64,000 nt of DNA from Candidatus Pelagisphaera phototrophica (GCF_014529625.1 NZ_CP076039.1:3906001-3970000), one strand, 5' to 3'; positions 45,986 to 55,420 are shown, numbered from the stretch's first letter. The notes: a model not told the origin generated them from the sequence alone. A program made the numbers and translations.

Positions 45986-48853
45986 TCAACTTCGGTTTCT
46001 GAAATTATTCATCAGCCGAGCGAGGATTTCTGAACACTCTAGCGATGCTTCTTCAGCCGCCTTTTGCAGTGCTTTGCTATCGATAAACAACTCTTCCAAG
46101 CCGATAGCCATGGCCGTATTAGAAATGTAATGGGCCTTATCCTTAACGGAGTCAAAGTCGCTCCTCTCAATGGAATCCGCCATTTCTGCCCCCAGCGACA
46201 ACACCTCCGCTAAAGCTGTATTAACCATTTCTTCAGAAAAGATTCCCATACCTCGAGACGCGAAAGCGGTGGAGCACTCCTCTTCCATTGTCTCTTCTGC
46301 GATTTCGGATTCGTCATTCTCCACTTCCGTCAACCGTTCCAGCCAGGGAATTGCCCGAATCCGCTTTTCTAAATCCTCTTCGAAAAACGGTTTTCCCATG
46401 AAGTCGTTAATACCCGACTGCATAGCCCGCTCAATCTCTGCTTCCGCCAATGTCGCTGAAACCCCGATAATCCAAGGTTGATCGTTCAGTCCTGATTTTC
46501 CCCTTACAATCGACGCGGCGGTGGGTCCATCCATACCAGGCATTCTCAAATCCGTAATAATTAGATCGTAGGCGGCTCCAACCTCAGACGCTGGCTTTCC
46601 ATCTTCAACTTGGTCGGGTGAATAGCCTAAAGACTCGAGGTATTGAACAATCAGGCGTCGAACCATCGGATTGTCATCCGCCACAAGCGTCTTTAACGGG
46701 TAGCGCTTCCCTAAACGCGATGCTTCCAGAGAAACGGTGTCGTTGAGATCTAGGGAATCCTCAAACTCAATTCCCAGTTCGTCGATGACCCTAAAATTGA
46801 ATGATGCGGTAAAAGAAGAACCTTCACCGAAATCACTCGTCACCGAAATCGTACCTCCCATCAGTTCCACAATCCTGAATACGATGGCGAGTCCCAGCCC
46901 AGCTCCTTCTCGAGGCGAAGAACCGACATGCTCGAGCTGCACGAACGGCTGAAATAGGCGCTCCATATCCTCCTTCCTGATTCCAACACCCGTATCCGAG
47001 ATGATGAAATCCAAGGCACCTATGCTTTTACTTGGTTCTCGATTGCGAATTGTGAGGCGAACCGAGCCCTTTTCAGTATATTTGACTGAATTCCCGTACA
47101 GATTAAGCAGGACCTGCCGCAATCGAACGCTATCCGCCCTGATAACTGCAGGCAAATTTTCGTCTAGCGACAGCTCAGCAACCAAGCCCTTTTTTTCCGC
47201 CATCGGCCGAATCGTTCGGTAGGTTTCGTCGATAAGGCTTTTCAGGTTCACATCGTCTTCCTTCAAAGCGGAATTCGCCTTACGAAGGTTACTGAAGTCT
47301 AGAATATCCTGCACAATTCGCAATAGGATCCTCCCTTCTGACTGGATTGTATCCAAACACGCCAGTTGCTTTTCATCCAACCGAGTATTACGCAGAAGAT
47401 TGCTGTATCCAAGAACGCTTTGAAGGGGGGTTCGTATCTCATGGCTGATGACCGCAAGAAATTCACTCTTCGCCCGGTCCGCCGCTTCCGCTCTCTCTTT
47501 GGCAAGAGCCAAGTCAGTCTCCGACTCGTTCTCAATTTGGTAGTAAAGGAAGAAAATCACCAAAGCTAGAACCAGGCCGGATATAATGACGGTTTGCAGT
47601 CGAGCCAAGGAAATGTTTTTCATCCATTCGCTCGCACTGAAATCAATTCCTAACCAACCGGCAATCGATCCATCCCCTGTATCCAAAATGGGTGAACTTG
47701 CATTTAGGACCAAATTCGGCCCAATTCTAACCGGCCGCACGAGAATCGGATTTCCCTCCTTGAAATCCCGCATTCCACCCACGACGTCAAAGTAATCCTT
47801 AATTACCGTTTCCGAGCTATCCTCCAAATCTCCTGCGACTCTAACTGCCTCGTCTCCAGCGTTCCAAATATAGACCTGGTCCACTTCCTCGCCAATCGCC
47901 CGGATCAAACTCAAGTTCTTTTTAAGATCGGAACTCAACTGCGCTCCCGAACCTAAGGCCGTTCTCACCAAATCCACTTCTACTGACAATGCCGCCGTCC
48001 TGGAACGGGAAAGGAAATCTTGCTCCATACGGTCGCTTTCACGATGTCCGTTCCAGGTAGTCACGAGGTAGCTAGCCAGAATAATCGTCACGACCGATCC
48101 TGGCAGCACTCGGTATCCCCACACCCTAAGCTTTTCTTCAGCAGGATCTCCCACATCCTCAATCCGAGCCTTCAAACGGTAGATCCAGAATCCACCCAGT
48201 GCTAGCCACGCGGCAATGATCCTCAGCGAAAGCAACAGGAAGCCGTAAAATGGAAATTCGCTGTAGGTTACGAGGGTTTCACTTCGAAGGAAAGCGATAT
48301 GGTCAGGATGCAAAATCCATGCCGGTATGAGGAGCAATAGACCTACGAAGACGATACAGAGCTCATAACGTCCCTGCTCCAATGCGAGCTTTCGTACACT
48401 CAAGGCGAACCAAACGCAGGCCACCGTTGAGACCGCAAACGCTACCAGAAGCGAATAGAGCATCGAGCCGACTTCGATGGCAAATCCCAGTAAACCGCAT
48501 GAGATTGCAATAACAGGGGGGAACGTCTTACCCTTAAATCCCTTTGAGCCTCTAATCGAAGCCTCGATCAGGCACCCAAGCCCCAGCATTTCCAAAGGGA
48601 TCTCAATGGAAAACGTTCGGAAGAAAGGATCGGAAAACGAGAGCGTGCGAACAAAGTCGGCCATCGCTTCCGCAAATGCAAAATAGCCAAACCAAACCCA
48701 AAGATACTCACCCTTCTGCCGGTCGCACAACGGTTTTATCCAGGCAAGAAGACCCAAGAGAACCCAACCAAAAAAAGACAGGAACACCATGTAGTCCTGT
48801 TCGAACAACCATTCTGGGAATCGTAAATCTGAGGGATCTAAGTTAGGGGACAT
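45986..48853 (-). CDS. Membrane hybrid sensor histidine kinase with receiver and Hpt-like domains
   Basis: A 955-residue phosphorelay protein. About seven membrane segments fill residues 20-265. A periplasmic sensor region (about 270-415) follows, then one more membrane helix (about 420-440). HisKA has His471 (AVISHEIRTPLQ). HATPase has the N box NLYGNSVKYTEKG and G boxes SDTGVGIRKEDM and GAGLGLAIV. The receiver has Asp768 (YDLIITDLRMPGMDG). The C-terminal four-helix Hpt-like domain has His908 (KAHYISNTAMAIG). The signal is unknown. The output regulator is not nearby; a degenerate kinase-like gene follows. Confidence 0.9.
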   Translation of the reverse strand: MSPNLDPSDLRFPEWLFEQDYMVFLSFFGWVLLGLLAWIKPLCDRQKGEYLWVWFGYFAFAEAMADFVRTLSFSDPFFRTFSIEIPLEMLGLGCLIEASIRGSKGFKGKTFPPVIAISCGLLGFAIEVGSMLYSLLVAFAVSTVACVWFALSVRKLALEQGRYELCIVFVGLLLLIPAWILHPDHIAFLRSETLVTYSEFPFYGFLLLSLRIIAAWLALGGFWIYRLKARIEDVGDPAEEKLRVWGYRVLPGSVVTIILASYLVTTWNGHRESDRMEQDFLSRSRTAALSVEVDLVRTALGSGAQLSSDLKKNLSLIRAIGEEVDQVYIWNAGDEAVRVAGDLEDSSETVIKDYFDVVGGMRDFKEGNPILVRPVRIGPNLVLNASSPILDTGDGSIAGWLGIDFSASEWMKNISLARLQTVIISGLVLALVIFFLYYQIENESETDLALAKERAEAADRAKSEFLAVISHEIRTPLQSVLGYSNLLRNTRLDEKQLACLDTIQSEGRILLRIVQDILDFSNLRKANSALKEDDVNLKSLIDETYRTIRPMAEKKGLVAELSLDENLPAVIRADSVRLRQVLLNLYGNSVKYTEKGSVRLTIRNREPSKSIGALDFIISDTGVGIRKEDMERLFQPFVQLEHVGSSPREGAGLGLAIVFRIVELMGGTISVTSDFGEGSSFTASFNFRVIDELGIEFEDSLDLNDTVSLEASRLGKRYPLKTLVADDNPMVRRLIVQYLESLGYSPDQVEDGKPASEVGAAYDLIITDLRMPGMDGPTAASIVRGKSGLNDQPWIIGVSATLAEAEIERAMQSGINDFMGKPFFEEDLEKRIRAIPWLERLTEVENDESEIAEETMEEECSTAFASRGMGIFSEEMVNTALAEVLSLGAEMADSIERSDFDSVKDKAHYISNTAMAIGLEELFIDSKALQKAAEEASLECSEILARLMNNFRNRS

Positions 48854-49102
48854 CCTTGACGCTACCTTTCATCGAAAGCCCGACCGCCGACAGTCACAAG
48901 GTCAAAACGCAGGAATATCTTCATCTCAATCTGCTCTATTCTTGGGGACTTGCTCGATAGAACAGGCGATTAGGAACGAGTAGACATATACATACTGGGT
49001 TCAGTTTTGAAACGACTTCAAAAAAGAATCAACAGCACGCAGTTAAATAATGGAATGGAGGAAAACAGGCAGAAACCGAAAGTCTTCCATTCTCGGCACG
49101 AG

Positions 49103-50254
49103 CTAATTTGCGTTAAACCAGTGTGTAGTCCTCTTGCAGATACCAACGAGCATGATCATGACAGGCACTTCAATCAAGACCCCCACCACGGTAGCCAAGG
49201 CAGCTCCTGAAGAAAGACCAAACAGCATAACCGCGGTGGCAATGGCGACTTCGAAGTGGTTAGAGGCCCCTATCAAGGCGGCAGGAGCGGCATCCTCATA
49301 CTTGAACTTGAAGAGGACTGCGGCTCCATAGCCCAGGGCGAATATGAAAACTGTCTGCAGGAACAAGGGGATAGAGATCCACAGAATAGTCATCGGATTA
49401 GCCAGAATAACCTCTCCCTTAAAGCTGAAGAGCAGTACCAGGGTCAAAAGCAGGGCACTGATAGTAATGGGTGTCAGTATGTGCAGAAACTTTTCCTGGA
49501 ACCAGGTTTCGCCCTTATGGCCGATGATCCATTTTCGCGAAAAGTAGCCAGCCACCAGGGGGAGCGCAACGTAGATGCCAACGGACAGCAGCAGGGCTTG
49601 CCAGGGAACGGGAAGCTTCCCCACACCAAGCAGGAAGCCGCCCAACACGCCGTATAATAAAAGCATAGCTAGCGAGTTGATCGCCACCATCACCAGTGTC
49701 AGCCCATCGTTGCCTCGAGAAAGGTATCCCCAGACCAGTACCATGGCGGTACAGGGAGCAATTCCCAGAAGGATACACCCCGCAAAGTAGCTGCGCCACA
49801 AAGGAACCTGAAGCATTTTGATTCCGTCCTGCATTACGACTGTGCCCGCCCCATGTTCGGATCCTACCGGCAGGTCGAGACCAAAAGGCATCTTTACTAG
49901 ATCGACGGCTTCTTCACCGATAAATCCTTTTAGCAGAATGCCAAGAAATACAAACGCAATGGCATACATCGTGAAGGGCTTGATGCCCCAGTTGATGAAG
50001 AGAGTGAGAAAGACGGGCTTGCCGCTTTTACCGGCTTTGACTACCTTGGTGAAGTCGATCTTCACCATGATAGGGTACATCATAAAGAACAGGCAGATTG
50101 CGATCGGGATAGAAACAACCGGAGCCCCGTTGACGTTGATGGACATGCCGTCAAGGGCTTTGGCAAATCCCGGGGCAATTGTTCCGAGCAAGACTCCGGC
50201 AAGGATGCACAAGCCGACCCAAATCGTCAGGTAACGTTCAAACGGATTAGTCAT
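49103..50254 (-). CDS. acr3: Arsenite efflux transporter, ACR3 family
   Basis: Ten-helix inner-membrane carrier exporting arsenite. The family signature [20 protein letters not shown] holds the essential membrane cysteine. [19 protein letters not shown] and [19 protein letters not shown] are also typical. The frame starts at 50290, but ATG 50254 ([15 protein letters not shown]) matches the family and gives 383 residues. The longer form would overlap the arsC end. It is the last gene of an arsR'-arsC-acr3 cluster. Confidence 0.93.
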   Translation of the reverse strand: MTNPFERYLTIWVGLCILAGVLLGTIAPGFAKALDGMSINVNGAPVVSIPIAICLFFMMYPIMVKIDFTKVVKAGKSGKPVFLTLFINWGIKPFTMYAIAFVFLGILLKGFIGEEAVDLVKMPFGLDLPVGSEHGAGTVVMQDGIKMLQVPLWRSYFAGCILLGIAPCTAMVLVWGYLSRGNDGLTLVMVAINSLAMLLLYGVLGGFLLGVGKLPVPWQALLLSVGIYVALPLVAGYFSRKWIIGHKGETWFQEKFLHILTPITISALLLTLVLLFSFKGEVILANPMTILWISIPLFLQTVFIFALGYGAAVLFKFKYEDAAPAALIGASNHFEVAIATAVMLFGLSSGAALATVVGVLIEVPVMIMLVGICKRTTHWFNAN

Positions 50255-50282
50255 TTTCCGCTCATCGGCGGGACAGATTTCA

Positions 50283-50741
50283 CTACTCATCAGTATTTCC
50301 TTTCAAGGATTCGGGCAGGGTTGCCACAAAAGCTCTAATTTCATCCCGGACCCTCCGGTAGCAATCCAGTTGCTTCTCTTCCGAAGCCCCCTGAGCCGCA
50401 AGCGCGCGCGCCATTTTGGGAGGATCCTCAAACCCTACATGGACTACGCGAGCATCACCCGGGAATATCGGACAGGTTTCATGAGCATGGCTGCAGACCG
50501 TGACGACCACGTCCAGAGGAACTTCCGCAAACGCATCAATATGCTGGGAACGATGTTCCGTTATGTCCACGCCCACTTCCGTCATCACCTTGACCGCATT
50601 CGGATTAAGTCCGTGGGTTTCAATGCCGGCCGAGTAGGCGTTTAGGCGATCGCTTTTTAGCTTCCGGGCCCAGCCTTCGGCCATCTGGCTTCGACAGGAG
50701 TTCCCGGTGCAGAGGAATAAGAGATTCAGTTTTTGGCTCAT
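50283..50741 (-). CDS. arsC: Arsenate reductase, thioredoxin-coupled (LMW phosphatase fold)
   Basis: Reduces arsenate to arsenite for export by ACR3. From ATG 50741 it has 152 residues. It begins [20 protein letters not shown] with the CX5R loop. The second and third redox cysteines are in [18 protein letters not shown], spaced as in the S. aureus Cys82/Cys89 pair. HVGFEDPPK supplies the acid residue. The frame runs to 50879, but those 46 residues are not conserved. It lies between a truncated arsR and acr3. Confidence 0.93.
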   Translation of the reverse strand: MSQKLNLLFLCTGNSCRSQMAEGWARKLKSDRLNAYSAGIETHGLNPNAVKVMTEVGVDITEHRSQHIDAFAEVPLDVVVTVCSHAHETCPIFPGDARVVHVGFEDPPKMARALAAQGASEEKQLDCYRRVRDEIRAFVATLPESLKGNTDE

Positions 50742-50769
50742 AAAAATGTTACCTGTTTCCAATAGGAAG

Positions 50770-50973
50770 TTACGGACAACACCCAACTCCCCGCTGTCTG
50801 CGACAGAGCTCCCCCAGATCGCAGGATGTAATCTCGTCCAGAAGCTCGCGATCCTTCCGGATTTCCTCGTCGTTCTCAAACAAGTGCCACATAATTTGAA
50901 ATACTAGTCCGAACGCATCAATTTGCAAACTGATTTTGTAGTGAACCCAGCCACCCTCCTTCTTGGACTCCAT
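50770..50973 (-). pseudogene. arsR: Truncated ArsR-type regulator (C-terminal part)
   Basis: The 67 codons begin MESKKEGGWVHYKISLQI, which corresponds to the wing of ArsR-family repressors (LVExRKEGRWVYYRL), followed by the C-terminal helix. The helix-turn-helix and the metal-binding helix before it are missing. The ATG overlaps the stop of the oxidoreductase gene by one base (TAATG), so a deletion seems to have joined the two. The tail GVGCCP has a Cys pair. Without the DNA-binding half it should not repress; arsC and acr3 may be expressed by read-through. Confidence 0.65.
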
Positions 50974-51860
50974 TAGCTCGCTCCCTGTTTTCCTTCAAAA
51001 TAGAAGCGGAAAAGAGCATGGGTTCCATCCTCCGCTCCCCCATACGCCGCCACACGATCGTAGAGCTCTTTGGCCAGATTCAGGCCGGGTAGCGTCAACC
51101 CCATTTCAGTGGCGGACTCGATCGCGATCCCCATATCTTTAATGAAGTGCTTCACAAAAAATCCGGGGTCATAATTCCCATCTAAGGCTCGAGGAGCCAA
51201 ATTACTCAAAGACCAGCTACCGGCCGCTCCGGTTTCAATACTCGCGAGCACCTTCTTGGGATCCAACCCAGCCGCTTTCGCATAGGCAAGCGACTCAGCA
51301 ATCGCCACCATCCCCGCAGCAATCGCAATCTGATTACACATCTTGGTGTACTGCCCCGAACCTGCCGGGCCCTGCAGCTGAACGTTTTTGCCCATGATCT
51401 CAAACAAAGGCTTCGCTCTTCCAAAGGAAGTATCATCCCCGCCGATCATAATGGAAAGCCGGGCCTCCTTGGCGCCTAAGTCTCCTCCAGAAACGGGCGC
51501 ATCCAAAGCGCCGATCCCTTTCTCCGACGCAACACTTGCAATTCGTTTTGCCAAAACAGGGCTGGAGGTCGTCATATCGATCACAAGGCCTCCTGGTTGC
51601 ATCGTGTTAAAGACGCCTACGCTACCGAAATAAGTCTCTTCGACATCCGCTGGAAAGCCCACGATCGTAATAACAACGTCCGCATCGACCGACGCGACTG
51701 CGGGCGAATCCACCCAAGTAGCCCCCCTAGCCACCAAGTCGTCCGCTTTGGACTTCGTGCGATTGTAAACGGAAACCGGGTAACCCGCTTCAAGCAAATG
51801 GCCCGCCATGCTTTTCCCCATTACTCCAATACCAATAAACGCGACTTTCTCTTTAGACAT
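50973..51860 (-). CDS. 3-hydroxyisobutyrate dehydrogenase-family oxidoreductase
   Basis: NAD(P)-dependent beta-hydroxyacid dehydrogenase. It has an N-terminal Rossmann motif FIGIGVMGKSMAGHLLEAGY, substrate signature LDAPVSGGDLGAKEA, the catalytic lysine region GSGQYTKMCNQI, and C-terminal NYDPGFFVKHFIKDM. At 295 residues it has the family length. The exact substrate (3-hydroxyisobutyrate, tartronate semialdehyde, succinic semialdehyde) cannot be told. The stop overlaps the start of the arsR fragment. Confidence 0.85.
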   Translation of the reverse strand: MSKEKVAFIGIGVMGKSMAGHLLEAGYPVSVYNRTKSKADDLVARGATWVDSPAVASVDADVVITIVGFPADVEETYFGSVGVFNTMQPGGLVIDMTTSSPVLAKRIASVASEKGIGALDAPVSGGDLGAKEARLSIMIGGDDTSFGRAKPLFEIMGKNVQLQGPAGSGQYTKMCNQIAIAAGMVAIAESLAYAKAAGLDPKKVLASIETGAAGSWSLSNLAPRALDGNYDPGFFVKHFIKDMGIAIESATEMGLTLPGLNLAKELYDRVAAYGGAEDGTHALFRFYFEGKQGAS

Positions 51861-52003
51861 GTAGCCAAGTTCTAGGACCCAAAGACCAAATGGCCATTAT
51901 TTTTTAGTGCAGTTTTCAGATAAATTCTTCCTGCAGGAGACATTCCATCTCTCCCAGCACTTCGCTTGCTATTTCAACGTCAAGCCTCCACTCTTGATCA
52001 ATT

Positions 52004-52531
52004 ATGCCCACCGAAATTGTCACCAATCGGCAGATCTACGATCGTCTCATCCAAGACGCCGTCATCAAGGCAACCTCCTATCTCTGGATTGCGACCGCTG
52101 ACATCAAGGACATGTATGTAAAAAAAGGAAAATCGATGGTTCCTTTTCTACAAACGCTTTCCGAACTCATTGAAGATGGAGTATTCATTCGGATTATACA
52201 CTCCAAAGAACCCGGTCCTGCCTTTCGCAAAGACTTTGATCGATTCCCCAATCTAATCGATCGCCTTGAGATGATTCTCTGTCCGCGGGCCCACTTTAAA
52301 ACAGTCATTATCGACGGCACATTCGCCTATACCGGAAGCGCCAACCTCACCGGTGCCGGCATGGGGGCGAAGTCGGAATTCCGTCGCAATTTCGAGTCAG
52401 GAATTCTGACCGACGAACCCAACCTCATCCGTCCACTCATGAACCAGTTCGATACGCTCTGGATTGGAGGCAACTGCAGCCCTTGCCAGAGAAAAGACTA
52501 TTGCTCCACCTATCACGAGCTCATCGGATGA
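52004..52531 (+). CDS. PLD-family protein with a C-terminal cysteine cluster
   Basis: A 175-residue protein with a single PLD motif: HFKTVIIDGTFAYTGSANLTG (HxK, then D, then GSxNxT). Single-motif members work as dimers, for example Nuc-type nucleases. No signal peptide is seen. The last residues contain C-x2-C-x5-C (NCSPCQRKDYCSTY), which could bind a metal. It stands alone. Whether it acts on nucleic acid or lipid is not shown by the sequence. Confidence 0.75.
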   Translation: MPTEIVTNRQIYDRLIQDAVIKATSYLWIATADIKDMYVKKGKSMVPFLQTLSELIEDGVFIRIIHSKEPGPAFRKDFDRFPNLIDRLEMILCPRAHFKTVIIDGTFAYTGSANLTGAGMGAKSEFRRNFESGILTDEPNLIRPLMNQFDTLWIGGNCSPCQRKDYCSTYHELIG

Positions 52532-52781
52532 GCGAAATCTTGGGCAAAATTTTATTCCCATTTTCACTGTAGCGCTAGCACTTCTCCGCAAGACCTTGAG
52601 CTTGTCGAAAGGGGCTATGCCGCGTCAGTTACTATCGATCGTCTGAATGGTAGGACAAGGACCCCACTCCTTCGCTGAAGCTAAGGCTCCACAAGCCGGG
52701 CCTGCCGCTTAAGAAGATCTCAAAATTCCACGATTCGTCTTTCATCCCCATCGATACTCCTTTAAGTTGCTCTCTTAATCT
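52532..52781. other. Spacer with dispersed-repeat-like sequence
   Basis: No gene. It contains ACCTTGAGCTTGTCGAAAGG (about 52592-52611), a sequence type that recurs between genes in many bacteria, and CTTCGCTGAAGCTAAGG further on. Confidence 0.35.
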
Positions 52782-53516
52782 ATGAACCTGCAAGACCTCG
52801 GAGATCGAATCCGCCACCGCCGAAAAAAGTCCGGCTTAACCCAGACAGACATCGCTAACGCTGTCCAGGTAAGCCCGCAGGCAGTTTCGAAATGGGAGCG
52901 GGGGGAAAATGCGCCGGACATCAGCATCCTTCCTGATCTGGCTCAGTTGCTTGGAGTATCCATCGAATGGCTACTGGGTTGCCAAAGCATAGACAAGGAT
53001 GTCATTGAAGCCACCATCGTCGATATTAGAGCTCGAGCCGCCCGGGAAAAGTCTGAACACCTAGAACCTCGGGATTTCGCCAACTGGACCAACAGTGTTT
53101 GCTACCAAGTCACCGAATCCGCCCTTCGCTTTGGGGGGATTCCTATCAAGACTCGTGGTGCAGGAATCCTCTGTCTTTTCTCAGGCAGTCATCATCAAGA
53201 TCGTGCCATCGATGCCGCTTTGAATGCCATCCAGCTATTCAACGAGCCCTTGAAAGTGGGAATGAGTAGCGGGATGATCTACTTTGGGGCCATCGGCCAT
53301 CCCGACTATGCGAGACCAGACATCATTGGCGAAGCCGTGAGCATCGCCCTTCTCAATTCAGAATGGGCGGATGACCATACGGACACTGCAACCGCTATCG
53401 ACGCAAAAACAATCGAAGGATCCCAGTTGAGGGATAACATCAGCCTAACCCGACGCCAGGTCACCTTTCCCGGCATAAGCCACCAAGTGACCGCCGTCGA
53501 ACTTCCCATTAAGTAG
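52782..53516 (+). CDS. XRE-family regulator fused to a nucleotide-cyclase-like domain
   Basis: Residues 5-65 form an XRE helix-turn-helix (GLTQTDIANAVQVSPQAVSK, then WERGENAPDISIL). From about residue 80 a class III cyclase-like fold can be followed: VDIRARAAR (first metal Asp position), RFGGIPIKTRGAGILCLFSG (where cyclases have KxxGDxxMAxF), RAIDAALNAIQLF, VGMSSGMIYFGAIGHPDYA, and PDIIGEAVSIALL. The second metal Asp is replaced by Ala, so catalysis is unlikely and the domain may sense a nucleotide. The length is 244 residues. It is likely an autonomous transcription factor; its targets are unknown. Confidence 0.75.
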   Translation: MNLQDLGDRIRHRRKKSGLTQTDIANAVQVSPQAVSKWERGENAPDISILPDLAQLLGVSIEWLLGCQSIDKDVIEATIVDIRARAAREKSEHLEPRDFANWTNSVCYQVTESALRFGGIPIKTRGAGILCLFSGSHHQDRAIDAALNAIQLFNEPLKVGMSSGMIYFGAIGHPDYARPDIIGEAVSIALLNSEWADDHTDTATAIDAKTIEGSQLRDNISLTRRQVTFPGISHQVTAVELPIK

Positions 53517-53560
53517 CTGGAGAGCAATTCTACATAGAAAGTATCCCCGTAGAATTTTAA

Positions 53561-53629
53561 GGTAGCGGGCGATCTCCGAGTGCCCACCCGATACGTGCGA
53601 CAAGGGGCGCTCAGAGATCGCCCTCTACC
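53561..53629. repeat. REPIN-like hairpin repeat with GTAG heads
   Basis: The left arm GGTAGCGGGCGATCTCCGAG, continuing TGCCC, pairs with a right arm that reads GGTAGAGGGCGATCTCTGAG, continuing CGCCCC, on the other strand. Only 3 of 25 positions differ, and the loop is 18-19 bases. A near-identical left arm is found at 27346. The two copies and the GTAG head fit the REP/REPIN class mobilised by RAYT transposases; no such gene is in the window. Confidence 0.75.
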
Positions 53630-53650
53630 AATGTCAGCCCCGAAGTAAAT

Positions 53651-53682
53651 AAAAAGGACCGGCCCACTGGGGAACCGGTCCT
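53651..53682 (-). terminator. Terminator of fructose-bisphosphate aldolase
   Basis: AGGACCGG (53655-53662) and CCGGTCCT (53675-53682) form a perfect stem. On the minus strand it is followed by a T-run (53655-53651). It lies 24 bases after the fba stop. Confidence 0.85.
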
Positions 53683-53706
53683 AAAAAATTGCCGTGTTTC
53701 CGAAAA

Positions 53707-54738
53707 CTATGCTTTCCCGAAAATCGTGTTACCTTCGGAAAGCAGATCCTTGGCCGCCTGGATGAGGCGATCGGCCATGTTCTTTTCGGCCGCTTTTAGA
53801 TAGGACCGCGGATCGTAGGTCTTTTTGTTGCCCACTTCACCGTCAATCTTGAGCACCCCTTCGATATTCTGGCAGATGTGAGTTACAATTGGGCGCGTAA
53901 AGGCGTATTGAGTATCCGTATCGATGTTCATCTTTATGACACCGTAATCGAGCGTTTCCCGAATATCGGAAAGATCCGACCCCGATCCGCCATGGAACAC
54001 GAGGTCCATTTCCGCCTCGGCGCCATGCTTGTCCATGACCGCCTTCTGCCCATCGCGAAGGATCGTTGGCTTTAGCTTAACAGAGCCGGGCTTGTACGCT
54101 CCATGTACATTTCCAAAAGTCGCCGCGAAGATGAAACGGCCGAGTGGCTGAAGCGCTTCGTATACTTCCAGCATGTCTTCTGGAGTCGTGTAGAGCTTTT
54201 CTGCAGGCAGACCGGAAGTATCGTGTCCATCTTCTTCACCGCCAACGCAACCGGCTTCCACTTCAAGGATGATGCCCAGCTCGGCACATTCCTTTAAAAG
54301 CTCTTTCGAAATCTTCAAATTCTCGTCTAGAGCGACAACCGATCCATCAAACATGTGGGACTGGAACAGTGGGCCTTTGCCTTCCGCGATCCGCTTACGA
54401 GATGCTTCTAGCAAAGGACGCAAAAAGCTATCCACTTTCTCTGGATGGCAGTGGTCTGTATGCAGCGCCACGAGTACATCGTACTTTTCCGCCAAGACAT
54501 GGGTCGCTTCGGCGAGAACGATCGCTCCAAAAGCGGCATCGCCCACATTGAGACCGGAAGCGAACTGGCCGCCTCCCGTGGAAACTTGGATGATGCCATC
54601 TGACTTAGTGTCAGCGAACGCTTTCAAAGCGGCGTTGATGGTCACAATGGATGTGATGTTAACCGCAGGATAAGCGTAGCCCCCTTTTTGGGCGGCATCC
54701 AGCATGGCTTCGTATTGCTTAGGTGTTGCGACAGGCAT
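53707..54738 (-). CDS. fba: Fructose-bisphosphate aldolase, class II
   Basis: Zinc-dependent cleavage of fructose-1,6-bisphosphate in glycolysis and gluconeogenesis. The catalytic Asp and zinc His are in LHTDHCHPEK. Further motifs are EVEAGCVGGEEDGHD, FGNVHGAYKPG and the phosphate site HGGSGSDLSDI. At 343 residues it is close to FbaA of E. coli (359). It is a single gene with its own terminator. Confidence 0.95.
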   Translation of the reverse strand: MPVATPKQYEAMLDAAQKGGYAYPAVNITSIVTINAALKAFADTKSDGIIQVSTGGGQFASGLNVGDAAFGAIVLAEATHVLAEKYDVLVALHTDHCHPEKVDSFLRPLLEASRKRIAEGKGPLFQSHMFDGSVVALDENLKISKELLKECAELGIILEVEAGCVGGEEDGHDTSGLPAEKLYTTPEDMLEVYEALQPLGRFIFAATFGNVHGAYKPGSVKLKPTILRDGQKAVMDKHGAEAEMDLVFHGGSGSDLSDIRETLDYGVIKMNIDTDTQYAFTRPIVTHICQNIEGVLKIDGEVGNKKTYDPRSYLKAAEKNMADRLIQAAKDLLSEGNTIFGKA

Positions 54739-54870
54739 GGTTCGTAACGTCTATTTCGGTTATAATTTTTACAGATGAGTCCGGCTTTTATCGGGCAGTA
54801 AACCCTAAAATCCAGAAGAACCCCATCTTGAAGCGCAAAGCTCTTTCCCTGTCCAGCGAATGATCGATGA

Positions 54871-55026
54871 AATGGAAAGGCTCTATTGGCAAAGACGATC
54901 AAAACGCACAATAAGGCAGCGGAATTGGATCAGTGCCTCACCCATTACCTGGCAGAAGTGAACGCCCAGATGCCCACGCTCAACCCCAACCACGATCCAA
55001 TTGAAACCGCTAAACCCCACCCGTAG
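54871..55026 (+). pseudogene. C-terminal remnant of a sulfatase
   Basis: An open stretch ending at TAG 55024 reads KAAELDQCLTHYLAEVNAQM, then PTLNPNHDP. This matches the tail of many S1 sulfatases (L..YLxxVxAxMPxxNPxYDP). Nothing upstream supplies the catalytic part, and the frame is closed by a stop at 54868. It was probably left by deletion. Confidence 0.5.
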
Positions 55027-55159
55027 AAACACGCGGCAGGAGCAATCGGCGCGATCGCGGAAACCGCGGCGATCGTCAAAACCAAAGCCAATGAAACCAT
55101 TCATTTCAGGACTTTCAAACCATAGGAGCGGGTTGACCCCGCGACCCCACCCTAGGAAC

Positions 55160-55184
55160 GCCAAGCCCCCGCTTGGCATTTTTT
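55160..55184 (+). terminator. Terminator after the sulfatase remnant
   Basis: GCCAAGC (55160-55166) and GCTTGGC (55171-55177) form a perfect 7-bp stem followed by ATTTTTT. It is oriented as the end of the lost plus-strand gene. From here to 55420 nothing else is seen. Confidence 0.75.
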
Positions 55185-55420
55185 AACATTAGATCGTGGG
55201 ACAAACCCGCCTCCCACAACTATTCACTCAATTTCATAAAAAGGCTTATCACCCTTATGCTCTTATTCCTCCTTCAATCTCCCGCATTTCGAACCTAGCA
55301 GCTCCGGGCACCTTCTAAATTGCTAAAGTAAATCCCAGTCCTCAATCTAAGCCCTAAATCAAAAAGAAACATTTAAACGATCTCGTATTGTGATCCATAA
55401 ACCCAATCTTTTCTGAATCC

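Noticed and set aside
54883..55179. 98-codon minus-strand frame with many Gly and Phe
   Set aside because: It lies opposite the sulfatase tail remnant and a terminator; the plus-strand reading explains the sequence better.
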